DNA of 64,000 nucleotides from Siderastrea radians (Eukaryota; Cnidaria; Anthozoa; Scleractinia; Rhizangiidae): NCBI GenBank assembly GCA_964017195.1, contig OZ024889.1, positions 50,833,418 to 50,897,417 of the forward strand, read 5' to 3'. Shown piece by piece: positions 1 to 53,457 of this stretch (position 1 is its first letter; each line of letters starts with the position of its first letter). The notes under the pieces were generated by a model. It saw only the letters and a program-made list of their open reading frames with translations, ran no database searches and was not told where the DNA came from. The position numbers and the translations under genes were made by a program.

Positions 1-587
1 TTTGTAGAGAGTGTTTGCTGTGTGATCAAGTTTCTAATAATGATACTGGGCAGGCAGCCAACAGAATGGATTACAAAACAACCTTTTGCAGCATGTTTTA
101 GCTCTTCTTACATGTGTGGTACTCAGTCGTTTGGTTTTCATTAAAAAAATGTTTCCGTACAGTTTTAATTGAGATGTTCATGTAAACAAAAATGATATTA
201 AAAGAAGAAAGAGTAGTTAGTCAAAACAGTGCAACACAAGATGTAAATCATGGGTTTTAATTTGCATGAATAAAAATCTATTGAGTACAGCTGTACATGT
301 ACACACAATCATCTTTATAGGCTGATTTCTAGTTTTGCTTTATAAGCTCTAGAGAAATAGTCAAGTATACTTGTAAATTCTTGTTAATTGCGTTGAATTA
401 TTTTGTTTGGCCTCATGGAAGGGCCTCTGCTCGCAGGGTAATGTTTTTGTTCATTACTGATCACCCAAATTAAAACCGTGGAAATCTCTGAAGACAGAGA
501 TTTCGAAAATGCTCTCTGAGTGGAGAATTGGCCATTTTCTTCAGTCCAAAATGGCTCAAACATCAACAACACTTTATTCTATTTCAG
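1..587. other. Intron upstream of first in-window KIF1 exon; no gene seen
   Basis: AT-rich sequence ending in the acceptor ATTTCAG of exon 1 (588). I looked for the kinesin N-terminal signature (KVAVRVRPF type) on the + strand and did not find it, so the gene's first exon lies outside the window. Confidence 0.7.
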
Positions 588-41680
<41,093 letters not shown>

Positions 41681-42720
41681 AGAGTTAAGAGTTCGCTGTA
41701 GTAAAGGACATAGACGATGCTGTGGAGCCAAGAAGCATACAGCGGGGTGTTCATGTAGTCCTTCATAGCTTGAGATCTAGGGGGCGTTTTTTGCTTTGTT
41801 TTTGTTTTTTTTTAACCATTTTGGAATGAGGCCTTATGTGTCACTCGGCACGAAGAGGATGAGTGAGTGAGTGAGTGTTTGGAATGAGAATACTTGGAAT
41901 GACTCTTTTGGCGCATTTTTTATTACCTGTTCTCGTTCCGGAATGGTTAGAATAGTAGTTTGTGCCAGTCCTTGTATTCTGCTGTTCGGGACAGAATGAG
42001 CAGAATGAAAACAAAGTTGTCAATCATTTAACAATAACAAAATGGTTGTCCAAGGCAAGAGCGCATCCGTGGCAAATTTAAATTCTCCCACCGAGCAAGG
42101 TGAAAAAAACCTGCGGTGAGTTTTTCAGTCCATTTTTGGAACGATCGTTTTTATGTTGTTTCACATTCCAATAATTTTGATCATTCCCATTCTACCTGTC
42201 CTCAGTCCCAGAAGAGACCAAGAAAACGCGCCTCTAGATTTAACTAATTCCGAATCATAAATAGATGGTAAAATTGCATTAATATTGTCAATTTAATTTG
42301 TCGTGGTTAAGCATCCAGCCAATAAAATAGGCGTGATATTTATACGACTAAGCGAGATTGTTTGGTTAACGGGAAATGAGAAAATCCTTATGTAGTTAAG
42401 AATATTTAAACTGATTGATTCGGTAATGAATAAGTAATTTTAAAATTCTGAAATTACTGAAGTGAGGATAGTTTAAGTTTTCAATTTCTATCGAAGCCGG
42501 TTCATACATTTGTAGATAAAATTGTTAATATTTAATTTTACGTTTTCTTTCCTTTTATTTTTTACGACTCCAGTGAAATTCTGCGTTTATTATGATAAAT
42601 ATAATAAAGAATGAGTTTGTATTATTAGATAAAATTTTGCCTTGTATAGAACAGCGGTTCTAGAAGCCGTCATTTCGAGTTTGTTTTACTGAATTTACTG
42701 TTACAGTGGCTTAAAATGCC
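41681..42720 (+). other. KIF1 3' region with candidate poly(A) signals
   Basis: Non-coding after the KIF1 stop. AATAAA occurs at 42321-42326 and 42603-42608, either of which could end the transcript. A short GAGTGAGTGAGTGAGTG run is near 41860. No open frame of note. Confidence 0.5.
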
Positions 42721-42920
42721 GTGCCTGTGTTTTCAGCTGAAAAGTGCTACGCAAAGTGAAGTTTTAAACTTATTTGTTAGGTAGCTTTTAACAGAGCTAT
42801 CTAAAATGAATAACAATTTCCAATATTTGCTGGATCTTTTAATTGTATTTTAGTCGTTTGGAGTGAGGCGGGGAAAATTGACAATATGCAGTATAGTTAG
42901 AAATTGTAACAGGAAGGTTA

Positions 42921-43100
42921 GCCTGCTTGCAGGCGGTTTGAGGGTGTTTTTTATCGCGGAAAAACCCCGGAAAACGCGGAGTTCGCGATCGCTGGCGCCA
43001 TCTTGGACGCGCGCGAAAATCGGCTGGCAAAAAACGGCGAACTCCGCGTTTTCCAGGGTTTTCCGCGATAAAAACACCCTCCAACCGCCTGCAAGCAGGC
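42921..43100. mobile_element. GC-rich hairpin MITE (GCCTGCTTGCAGGCGG)
   Basis: GCCTGCTTGCAGGCGGTT pairs with AACCGCCTGCAAGCAGGC, then AGGGTGTTTTTTATCGCGG and ACGCGGAGTTCG with their inverses. TA flanks both ends. Short overlapping open frames here are a by-product of the palindrome. Confidence 0.88.
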
Positions 43101-43828
43101 TACAGGGAGATTGAACTCATAGTTGTTTTCAAGTTTTGTATCCTTAGGTATCGAAATTAATTGAGGGATTTGAAGGGTTTAATTTAAGTGAATTGTATAC
43201 GAGAAATATTTTTTATTGAGGTTAGAAACAATTACTTATTGTAAATAGCTATTGAAATCGAGTATTGTAATTCGGAGAGTGCATATTTAATTTACTAATT
43301 TAATAACGCTAAATTTGTGGTCCATTCTGTGTTCAGACATTTGAACAAGGACCTTAGCATTTTGCGGTATTTTTTGTAATTTAGACAAGTATCAAATTGT
43401 TGAGAATCAACGGACTCTTCAAAGGCACCTCATCCGTTTAGACACCGTTGATAGAGAAGAGAAAATAAGAAACTCAGTAAAATACAAATCATTGTAATAT
43501 TAGCATCCCAAGAGTGTTAGCCTTCTGTTTTGGGGAAATTGTCTTGGTGTTGCAGTAACTAGATAGCCGAAAGTAAACGATTTAAAACGCAGTAAGCTAT
43601 AGTCACTCCAAAGCATATTTTAAGTTCCGGCTAAGCTTTCCAACTTTACTGGTCAACCTACCATCAAAATGCTAAAATTGTAATAACTCTCAAATAGTAC
43701 TCTTTGAAATTTTTGGTGGGGAGCGGGGGTGCCCCTCACCTTTCCAAACCCTGACCCTCTCTCAGTTCAAAATATCTTGTTTTCCAACGCCTGTTTGCAG
43801 ACCTCGCCTCGAAGATCCATTCCCTCTT

Positions 43829-43975
43829 TCAGACCAGTCCCCGGATTTAGGAAGGCTTCCTAAGTTTAGATTTATCGTTAGTATTGTTTCGTAACAATCG
43901 CTTGTTGTTACGCGACAATACTTGAGACACAGCTTAGGACGGCTTCGTAAATCCGGGGCTTGGTCTGTAAAATCC
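43829..43975. mobile_element. Hairpin element inside an AAATCCATACCC repeat
   Basis: CAGACCAGTCCCCGGATTTA pairs with AAATCCGGGGCTTGGTCTG. The flanks (43970-44110) repeat AAAATCCATACCCAC and ATTTTGGTCT-type motifs, so the hairpin probably inserted into an older dispersed repeat. Confidence 0.7.
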
Positions 43976-44599
43976 ATACCCACATCAAACTTGAAGACCA
44001 AAATAGCTAAAATCCATACCCACTTTCAGACCAAAATGACTCAAAAACAATACTCCTTGAAGCGGCACATACCTACACAGCTTATACAACGGAGTACTTT
44101 CGCCTGGGTTTTGACTCTATGAAATCCAGTTGACATCCAAGCGTTGGATAAAAATGTTGGACGGTCAAAACATTTGAGCGGAAACAAAACATTCATATTG
44201 CCAATAATCCTGGAGCGTTTTTAGCCGGGGCCTAGCTAACGGTGCTGTCTGCAGCGCCAAGTAATACTGTTTTGGGGTCTGGCCAAAACCGGTTCTCTTT
44301 GCTGTTGGTGTTAACGTGAAAAGGTAGTCCTCGCGATTGAACGCTCAGTCTACGTAACTTGTGTTATTTTTAAAACAGGAAAAAAATAAACTGGACATTA
44401 TCAGCTTCTGTCCATTGGATGCTAACTTCATGGCAATAGAAAAATCTTCGCATTTTGTTAGGTACTGGTTCTTTCTCCAATAACAGGGTCAAATTACTAA
44501 AGCAACACAAATCTCCTTTACGCCGAACTATTAGGGGCTGTAATTTTCGTTTTACACCCACTTCAGTATGGGTTGTCTACTTCGATAACAGTCGTGGTT

Positions 44600-45275
44600 C
44601 AAAGTTTTGCCGCTGTGGATGAAATCCTAAGTACTTCCCTGAGGTACTATCTATTATGCTGTACAAGGTGGTTATAACTTTTGAGTCTGTGGATGAAATC
44701 CTTAAGTGTGACCATACAAATGAAAGCTATTGAGCAGTATTTTTGGTTTTAACTTTTTGAATCTGTCGGTGTGGATGGGATCCTGAAGTGTGACCTTTGA
44801 CAAGGAAGGTTCTAAGTTCTGAGACCGTGGACGAAATCCGAAAGTGTGACCAGTGAAGTGACTACTGAGCGGTACTTTGGTTCTGACTTTTAAGCCTCTC
44901 AGTGTGAATGAAATCCTGAAATGTGACCATTCAAAAGGACGGTGTTAACTTTTGAGTCTGTGGATGGAATCCTGAAGTGCGACCATTCGAAAGGAGGGAA
45001 CTAACACCTCAGCCTATGGATGAAATCCTATAGTGTGACCCTTCAAATGAAAGCTATTGAGTAATTCTTTCCTGCTGTGCTGATTATCATGCTGTACAAG
45101 ATGGTTCTAACTTTTGAGTCTTTGGATGAGATCCTAAAGTGATACCATTCAAGTGAATGCTACTGACCAGTACTTTCCTGCGGTGATGTTTATTTTGCTG
45201 TACAAGGTGGTCCTAACTTTTGAGTCTGTGGATGAGACACTAAAGTGTGACCATTTACTTGAAAGCTACTCGGTT
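44600..45275 (+). repeat. Degenerate tandem array with about 56- and 106-bp periods
   Basis: GTGGATGAAATCCTGAAG-like cores start near 44615, 44699, 44771, 44827, 44904, 44960, 45016, 45122 and 45228. Short units (56 bp) carry AACTTTTGAGTCTGTGGATG plus GTGTGACCATTCAAA. Long units (about 106 bp) add ACTGAGCAGTACTTTCCTG and ATGCTGTACAAGGTGGT. One more diverged unit lies alone at about 51850-51960. Units drift in frame and contain stops, so I do not call it coding. Confidence 0.75.
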
Positions 45276-45809
45276 TGCTTTTTACACGTTCACCAAATGA
45301 ATTATCAGGTATTTTTCTTCAGGTTGTGAGCTCTTTAGGGAGTTGCTCTTACGACTTGAGTAGTAGAGAAAATACAAGAAAAAAATTTTGTGACTTTTTA
45401 TTTTGAAGCAAACAAAAATCAAATCTTGCTCTTGTTAAGAGTCTTTGGGCTTGAGCTCCTGAATAATAAAAACGAAACACGGATCAATATTTGGGGATCT
45501 AATCTCATGACCAACCGAAAGACCGTTTTTAGTCATATGGCAAGACAGTTAACTTCTAACTGGTCTAAATTCTTATTGCATCTGGAAATAGTGTGTTAGT
45601 GTCACACTTTGGATATGCCGTTACAAATTTTAATTTATGTATTTGTTTGTTGGACCGGGGGGTACTCTGGATTTTAAGTGACGGGGAGGTGCCGGAATAG
45701 GAATATAAATTAAAACCAGGAGCAGTAGCGAACAGGAGAATAGTAAAAAAAGAAACTTCGTGACTCTCCCACCAATCAGTGCCCTCATTAGATGGAACGA
45801 AATTTCAGC

Positions 45810-45815
45810 TTTATT
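45810..45815 (-). terminator. Poly(A) signal for the Cys-rich peptide gene
   Basis: AATAAA on the - strand just downstream of the stop codon ending at 45831; unusually short 3' spacing, but the only clear signal nearby. Confidence 0.5.
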
Positions 45816-45830
45816 ATAGGTAAGCGTATT

Positions 45831-46813
45831 TTACTGGCATCCGCATTCATGTTCACAAATATCTGCGTCGTCTTGACATGTATTATAATATTCCTCGTCG
45901 CAAGCATCCCGCATCTGTAGTTCATAACTTCTCACTTTAGGCAGTTCATCGTATTCACACAGTTTAAGTCGCCTCCTAATTAATCACGTCTAAAACAAAC
46001 AAGACAAGATGTTGTCTGGTAAATGATTGTCCTTTTTCAATTGCCCTAAGCCTAAGATTTGTAAAACAGAACTAAAGACGATTTAAGGGTTATCTAATTC
46101 TACGATAAAAAATAAAAAAAGGTCACACTTCAAGCTGAAAAGTTAGAATCACCTGAAAAATAATAATAATAATAATCAACTTTATTTAAAGAGGGTAAAC
46201 ACGTAACAGTAAGAAACTGAAAAACCAGTGGCCCTCTAATATAAAACAATTAAGAACAAAAATAATGGTAAAAATGAATGAATGTTGGTGGACATCTTTC
46301 ATTTTCAGACACGTTCTCGTCCCCAGAGCTGCGATCCTTTTGGCCAGCCCCAGGGATCGAGACCTCTGGCAGGGACCAGGGTAACGCGCAAGCGCAATAG
46401 CTGCCCATTTTTGTAACCGATGGTAACCGTTATTGTTTCAAATTTCTGAGGCTGCGCACAAAAGCCGGAAGTCCATGATTCGCGGACTTCCTGCCAGAGG
46501 TCTCGATCCGTGGCGCTGACCACAAGGATCGCGGCCTCTGGGGACGAGAATGTTTCAGACAAGGATTTTAATTCTAAATTAAGTTTCGGTAAGCTTAAAC
46601 AGCATAGCAAACAACACCTCAGTGTCCAGCGGAAAGTACAGCTAAAAAAAGGGTTTTAGAGCATCGTTCAGAATTTCACGATCAGCAAAACATATCCAAA
46701 AGTTAGAATCACCTTAAAAGTGACATTAATTTATTTACTGACCTTTGTAGGCAGAAGGTGACGTCACAGACACGACTAGCATGGCAACGATGAAAATACA
46801 GACAGCTGTCTTC
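45831..46813 (-). CDS. Candidate secreted small cysteine-rich peptide (5' end not found)
   Basis: Two - strand exons fit. 46813-46739 encodes a strongly hydrophobic, signal-peptide-like stretch (core CIFIVAMLVVSV) followed by a small-residue cleavage zone. 45975-45831 encodes 47 residues ending in TAA. The junction (CA|GTAAAT donor, TTAG acceptor) keeps frame and brings a dibasic Arg-Arg just before the first cysteine, suggesting propeptide processing. Six cysteines in the second exon follow C-x18-C-x7-C-x6-C-x3-C-x1-C, in an acidic Tyr/Asp/Glu-rich context. An AATAAA signal lies 16 nt past the stop. The initiator Met must come from an upstream exon I could not find; the only in-frame Met is inside the hydrophobic core. 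Possible roles: venom or toxin-like peptide, defence peptide, or SCRiP-like structural peptide. The spacing does not match ShK, and I do not recognise the family. Confidence 0.6.
46306..46558. mobile_element. Foldback MITE (TTCTCGTCCCCAGAG termini)
   Basis: ACGTTCTCGTCCCCAGAG pairs with CTCTGGGGACGAGAATG; inner GGATCGAGACCTCTGGCAGG pairs with CCTGCCAGAGGTCTCGATCC. It sits in the intron of the Cys-rich peptide candidate. Confidence 0.88.
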
Positions 46814-49218
46814 CTGGTGGAAAGAACGGAATTAAGTCCAGGGCAGGCTCTGGGAAAATATAGAAATGTCTGTAAAGAGTAATAAAATTGTAATAAGACA
46901 CATGTTTCGGTTAAGGCGTCTACACTGGCACTGATTTCCAAGCTTCTCTTTGACGCTGAAATCAATGTGCTGTAAGTTTAGGGAGTTCAATATCTAGATC
47001 ATATTTGGACGTGGTAGCATGGAAGACTGGGGAGAGCAACTCTACCTATAACCGGAGCATTTATTTGAAACCTCAGCGCTTCATTCACAAACTCCAAAGT
47101 AAGCAATACTCAGCACTTTTACACAAGGCAGGAAGGGTAAAAGGAAAAGTTTCAGCAAGGAGCAATTAAAGAGAATATAATGAAAAGATGATTTCTTGTG
47201 TAATATATATGTATACATGATATAAATGATAAATTTCAATGAAAAACAGGCTGTGAAGCCATTTCCTCCTACAACTACCTTAAAAAGATAAACACAAAAA
47301 CTGGAATTTTGCCAATATTTCGGTTTTATTTTAAAAAAAAACCTTTTTTCTCGGCTCAACTGAGCATAAACAACAACTGAAGTCTTCATGCAATCTTGCA
47401 TGAGACGGTAACGATTACAACGGTGGTCTACTCGCACCGCACCCGAGCAAGTAGGGGGCACGAATAATGTATAAAAACAAAATTCCTCTATTTTCCATCT
47501 GATGAAAAAATTGTCCACTCAGACCTAATGGGCTGAGAAATCACAGTCAATAGACCCACTTGTACTGAGCCTCTTTTTCTCTAAGTAAACCTCGTTTGTC
47601 AACCTTCCTGGTCAATAATAAAATTGTAATTTCTACATCATTTACACTCCGCAATTAGTTAAGGGAAAAGCGCTAGTACACAAAGAAGAACCCTTTGGAG
47701 TTAAGTGGCAACTTGAGAAGTTTCGTTATTTCAGTTCAGCAAGTTTTTTATTGGATTCGAACCTATGACTGTTTACGTTTAAGTTAACTTGTGCTCATCT
47801 ATCAAGATTGTTCTTTTGGAAGTTTGAATAATTAATTGAGTTCAGGCAAGGATCCTGACAAAAAGTTCAACAAAAGTTTAGCAAAAGAATACCTCCCTTA
47901 TTAACGTTATTAACGTTATCGCGACATGAACCTCAAATGGGATTAATATTGGCCTGGGAATTCCTTCGGAAAACATTCTTTATATTCTAAGACAACTAAT
48001 TAGCTTAATAATAGCTAATGAAACAAGCCAACACTTTTATTACTTTGTTAATTAAAAAAGATTGCGATGTTGTAAATCATATCACAAATGAAACCTGAAA
48101 GTTTTCCTTAATTTTGGAAAAGAGAAAAATATATTTTCAGTCTACTATCTGTTTGATGTACTGTTTGATGCTGTACTGCGAATAGTATTTTAAGTTTTGC
48201 CTTCTTCATAGAATTCAGTTAAATCACCTATTTGCAAATTGGCTTTGTTATCGACGTCCCAAAGAACTTTCCCAACGGCAAATTAAATTTCATTTCTGGA
48301 CGCAGGATTGCCAAATAGAAGGTTGTATGGAAGCAATTTCCACCAAACAAAATTTTTGATGAGTTTGGAGATTAATTTGTCGTTTAAAACAAAAAAGCAC
48401 TAGTTTGCTAACACGAATGCTAACACGAATTTGTAAACTTTTTATGTGTTCGGAGATTTGTCTTTCTAAAGCGCTAGTTTGCTAACACGAATGATAACAC
48501 GAATCTGCGAACTTTTTTGTCGTGTTAAGGCGCCTTAAATGATCAAAACGCCTCTGTAAGTCCACATTAAGTTTCGAAAGTGACGCAATCTGAAGCTAAA
48601 CACGCATGAAAAAGAAAACGCAAAATGCCGCCGTAAACTCCCTCAGTACCACTTGGAACAGCGGAAAAATCAACCACTTGGTATGTTAGCTCTTTTTAGT
48701 TCCAACTGGCGCAAGACGTTCCTGTGCTCCGCTTCCGCAGACAGATGGAAACTCCGATCTAGTATCACTGCTTAAAATAAATTTGAACTCCAGAACCGGC
48801 GGAAAGTATGGTCGTTCATGACGAACGGGTGAAATTCAACGTGCCACATTTGCTAAATGACATGCATGCTATAAAGTGACAATTTTTTAGTGGTATTGGC
48901 AATATGCTAAGTTCCCTCAAGAGTTTGGTCGCGCCCGTTTACACCGTGGCGGACAAAGGAACTGTGAAGTAGATTATGTTTTACCAGACACAACACGAGG
49001 GAAGAGACGAAATTCCGTCGCGCTAACTTAACCACGTGACTGCTGCTCAAAGTACACTTCACTAGTGATCTGAAAAGTTTTAGATTCTGCGAAAGTGCAG
49101 TTCCTTCCGTGATAATGATTTCACAAGGCCTTTGCTCTTTTGATCTGTGCACATTCCACTACACGCCTTTTTATCTGAGTGATCTTTTGAAGAAGTGACC
49201 ATAAGACATGATCGCACT
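46814..49218. other. Gene-poor AT-rich interval
   Basis: No convincing coding region on either strand. A 145-codon - strand frame at 47081-47518 shows no recognisable domain. Duplicated GTTTGCTAACACGAAT units lie near 48410-48505. A missing 5' exon of the Cys-rich peptide gene could be anywhere here. Confidence 0.5.
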
Positions 49219-49828
49219 TTAAGGTGGCTCCCTATAGTTTTATGACCGCGCGCGCGCTCACATAAAATCGTATCTTTTTCTTGATATTACATGACGTCAG
49301 CATAGCCAAAAAAGTCAAAAAAAGCAAAGTTAACAGTGAATTTTTTCGCGTTTCCTTTGGTGAATTTTAATAAAATTTTGCACGTTTTGAGATACTAACG
49401 CTACCTTTCACACGTTATTTTTTGGCAAAATTCTGGCAGAGCAATTCAGTCTAATGGTTAAAAATAAGAAATCACGTGATATTGGTGAATCCGTCTGAAC
49501 TACCCCATATTTTTTCCACTGCAAAATGTTAGCCAAATTCAATTTCACAAAATAGGAATATTTAAAAAAATTTCACCGAGGGAAAATCAAAATATTTGAG
49601 AAAAAAGACGAATTAATGGAAAATATCTGTCATTCTTTAGATGTTTTGTTGCCATGACAACGGCCTATGCCTGAGAAGCAAAAACTGAAAAATAAGGGTA
49701 ATTATGTTGGTAACCTTACTGGTAAATCTCAGGAACAAAGACTCCAAGACAACAGAACTAGAGTTTCTTTTGTAAGTCTTGTCAGTTCGTATAATCACTG
49801 TTGTAGAAACTCAAGGGAGCCACCTTAA
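49219..49828. mobile_element. TTAA-bounded 610-bp foldback-terminus element
   Basis: TTAAGGTGGCTCCCT (49219) pairs with AGGGAGCCACCTTAA (to 49828). The termini are short, the interior is not palindromic and has no long frame. TTAA ends resemble piggyBac-derived non-autonomous elements. Confidence 0.72.
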
Positions 49829-50229
49829 AATGTTCACATGAGAGCATTCTTTGTGACTAAATTAAAACTGACGGTGATGCTATAAATTTGAAGGAAAATA
49901 TAACTTACCTTGTCAACTTCTTCTAACGACAGCACCCAACAAAATGATTAAAAGCGAGAGGTATTCCTGATTAAGTCTTAAAAACGACCAACTGAATTTG
50001 CATGGGTAATCTCTTTTTTAAAAAGGGAAACAATGTTTGAATTGAATTATAATTTTGCCCCTGTTAATTGCTGCACAGAAACATCTGACGGACCCGCTAA
50101 ACTGTTTGGTAAACTCTTTAAGGGTAAGAAAGACAAGATTTATTTGAAGTTTTTATTTCAGTTTCCTAATCTGAAGAGTGACGCTCACTAGTGAAATCTA
50201 GTTAGCAAGAGTGAAAAGAACGCTTATAC

Positions 50230-50845
50230 TTTAATTACTAATGGAATCGGCGTCTTTGATGAATAAAGGCCGTGCTTTAAGTTGCAAACATTTCAGGGTG
50301 CGTTCACACGAGACCGGTCCCGAGTGGATACGGTCTGATATTTGGGACCGAAAAAGACCGAAAATTACAGCTAAAAACCGAGGAAGGAAAAGTTGGAAGT
50401 CTGTCTTTCTTTGGAACGAACTATTTCTGTACCTGGATAGCAAAACAAGCTTTGAGAAAAACGGATGTGGCCAACTGAAGGAATTAAAAACAAAAGTTAC
50501 AATTCCTTTCCAAAGCACTCTCTATACTCTATTATGAAGACGGAAAATTATTTTAATTACCAATTACCAAGAAGCCGAACCATCGATTACAATACAACTT
50601 TCAACAGCGAGATACTGCGAGATTGAAAATTTGTTAGGTCTCTTTTTCTACCGGCTTTACTTTCCTCATCAATGTTTGTTCTGCAGATCTGGGGATTTTG
50701 TCTCTTCATCTCATTTTGAGTCGACCCTGAACTATTTTATTTTCCCTTGCCTGTATAAACAATCAATCTCACTTCACGCCCCGCCCATTAAATCTTATTC
50801 TATCGAAAATATTCCAAACATCCAAACATCGACTTCCGTTCTTAG
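50230..50845. other. Repeat-derived intergenic sequence
   Basis: 50295-50345 (GCGTTCACACGAGACCGGTC) resembles one end of the 41274 MITE with a partner not found. The rest to 50844 is non-coding. Confidence 0.4.
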
Positions 50846-51480
50846 GGGCCGATTACATGAGGCGGGCTGGCCCGGTTAGCCGGGCTGGTTCGGTTTGCCG
50901 GGATCTCGGCACGTCTGTGAAACATATTAAAAATCAACTTTGCGATTATATGGAAAAATCTCATCCCGGCTAGCTGGGATCCCTGCATCGCGATGCCGGG
51001 ATCTCGGCTAGCCGGGCTGAAAATTTAACATGGCCACGATTGCCGGGCCAGCCCGGCTAGCCGGGACAACACTTTCTCGTCACTAAATTTCACTTCAGAA
51101 CAAAATGGCTCACCAGAAGATCGATATTTCTCTTTCAAATATAACACATAAAGGTTTATCAGACCATAAAGCTACGTAAAACTGAAAATAATACGCCAAA
51201 AGAATGAGTTGGCGAAAATAAAAACACTTGGTTCAGGCTCTTTGATGTAGCCATCTTTTCACACGACAGCTTCTAAATTTAGCCGCAGGCGGGTTGGCTC
51301 GCCTCATGTAACACCTAGCCTCCCACGCAGTCGTTTTTAGGGGAGTCGTATTACCCTCCTCCTTTGTGGGGAGGACTCCCCTAAAAACGACTGCGTGGGA
51401 GGCTATGTAATACCGGGCTGAGCAGTCATCTCCGAGCCAGCCCTGCTAACCGGGCCAGCCTGGCTCATGTAATCGGCCCC
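50845..51480. mobile_element. 636-bp MITE with TTA duplication and a nested second MITE
   Basis: GGGGCCGATTACATGAG pairs with CTCATGTAATCGGCCCC; TTA lies immediately outside each end (50842-50844, 51481-51483). CCGGCTAGCCGGG-type blocks repeat through both arms. At 51318-51403 a separate perfect hairpin (GCCTCCCACGCAGTCGTTTT and its inverse) with TA flanks has inserted into it. Confidence 0.85.
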
Positions 51481-52387
51481 TTAGTTAGCAGATACAAAAT
51501 ATGTCCCCCGGGACAAAAGGTCCCTTAAGATTAAATTCCTCATTTTCGTCAAACATTCTGTCGGGTTCCGAAGTGTGATCCCTGTAACTTATTCTAGAAA
51601 TTCAAAGCTTTCAAACTGGTTTGAACTGAAGACTTGTGCCTTCAAATTGTGTGCACTGTTCGTGCGGCAAGTTTTTGTGTCCAAATGAAAAGAATTAACC
51701 AAAACAAAAGGAAAGCAACAACCATGGAGTAAATTGGACTGTTCACAGTTTAACTGAATTAAAAGCTTTGGTAGTAGACAACAACATACGACAATCACGT
51801 GACGCCAACGCACAATTTAATTAATAGGGATTAGTAGGATAATAGGATTAAGAGGATATATTACAGCTACTGAGCAGTACTTTCCTGTGGTGCTGTCTTT
51901 TATACTGTACAAGGCGTTTCTAACTTTAAGTACGCAAACGAAATCTTTCAGGTCACTTTTTTAAAATCGTATTTAAAAACAAAGAGATTGTACTTAGAAT
52001 GTAAGGGTCAACCTAGAACATGGTCCGAGAGTCCTCTGTCAATCAGCGCGTTTCACCAAATGTATAATTATTTGCTTTGGCGTTTCCGGATCTGCAATTT
52101 GTCGGAAAAAACGCGTACAACACACTCCTACCAATCAGTTAATTAGATGACGACTTTTCAGCCAGTACTGAACTAAGGTAAAAGCTAAAACCAACTGCAA
52201 TACTAAGTCTTTCTGTCTAAAGAGTGTTTCACTGCGCTTATCAGCGGTTATTTGCTGTTACTTTCAGTTTCGATTTCCTTATTGTACTTTACAGTACAAC
52301 GCTAAATCCTGGCGTGCTCCCATTGGTCGAATTCGAACACGTGACACGATAGTGTCTCTCCCGCCTATCAGCGCATAGTGCTCGTTT

Positions 52388-52605
52388 TGGGCAATTTTCG
52401 CTCAAAATTTAGCTTTGTACAATAAAAACAATAGAGTCCTTCTGTCTCAGGCCTTATGTGTGATAGGTTCTTCGGAAATTTGATGTTCAAACTTCATGTA
52501 AGCCCTCGAACTACGTTTTCGGGCTAATATTTGTTGTGAACATCAAATTTCCTCGGGCAACCTATCACACGATAGTGCCTTCGGCAGAAGAACTATTGTT
52601 TAACT
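52388..52605. mobile_element. Hairpin repeat, family D copy 2
   Basis: GTGTGATAGGTTCTTCGG pairs with CAACCTATCACAC; TTTGATGTTCAAACTTCATG and its inner partner match the copy at 9436. 52308-52372 carries further family sequence (see 32160). Confidence 0.75.
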
Positions 52606-52830
52606 CGACAGAAGAACTCTATTGTTTAAATAAGCGTCTGTAGTAAATTTCCTAACTGTTTTAACGGGCACCCTCAAGAGTCCGCATAAGTGGGTTGGTA
52701 ATGTTGTACATAGCGGGATGTTTTTGAAGTCCGCAACAGCGGGATGACCGTAATACCGGGCTGTTTGTCATAGTGGCGTTTCTGTCACTGCTGGGAGGTC
52801 CGTTGGCTGTACATAAATTTTGGCTTATAG

Positions 52831-53111
52831 AGCAGTATTTCATTACATGGCGTAAAACCAAAACCAAAGTAATTATTATAGCCAATCACGACAGGAACAG
52901 ATAATGTAATGAACCAATCAGAACTCGACGCAAATACAAGAGGTTGGTGCCAGACATAGGAAAACGCCAGCGAGAAAGTCACGATTGGTTTTGGTTTTTT
53001 ATCTGATTGGCTGAGAAAGTGGAGCGAAAAATTTTAACCAAACGCTGAGCGTAGTAAAGTAAAACCAAATCAAACGCGAATTATTTTCCACATTCAATCG
53101 AAAACCACTCT
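52831..53111. mobile_element. CCAAT-rich MITE, family B copy 3
   Basis: AGCAGTATTTCATTACATGG with GTAAAACCAAAACCAAAGTA to a right end of ATTCAATCGAAAACCACTC; same arrangement of CCAATCA/TGATTGG boxes as the copies at 3929 and 27861. The most diverged copy. Confidence 0.75.
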
Positions 53112-53457
53112 GAGAGTCACTGAAACACGACTCTACCTAATCACTGCACATATTTTAACACTGACACATTAACACAAACGTCTTTCAAACAACGAGACAT
53201 CAAGGAAATCCTGAATTTCCTAGGTGTTTTGGACGAATATCCTCAAAACGCAGGGTTAAATGTAATTACACGCGCATCCCTGCGATGCAGAAGGTGCTTC
53301 ATTTAACCATCACCTTCTATCTACATCCATTAAGTGCGGGAGAACGGTTGAATGTTTTCCAAACAGAAATATGCCATGTGCACAAAACTAATAAGGAATT
53401 CAACTGAAAGCTTATTTTTCGCTCGCATATCGATGAAATCTTGCATTAGAATAAGGG

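Noticed and set aside
42863..43114. Overlapping open frames on both strands
   Set aside because: By-product of the perfect GC-rich palindrome of a MITE.
47081..47518. 145-codon - strand open frame
   Set aside because: No recognisable domain, very hydrophobic and Phe/Ile-rich composition as expected from AT-rich noise, no clear splice context.
49909..49990. Strong - strand donor (CAAG|GTAAGTTA) as the missing first exon of the Cys-rich peptide gene
   Set aside because: Direct joining to 46813 leaves an in-frame TAG upstream and supplies no initiator Met in the needed frame; it could still be a 5' UTR exon with a further exon between.
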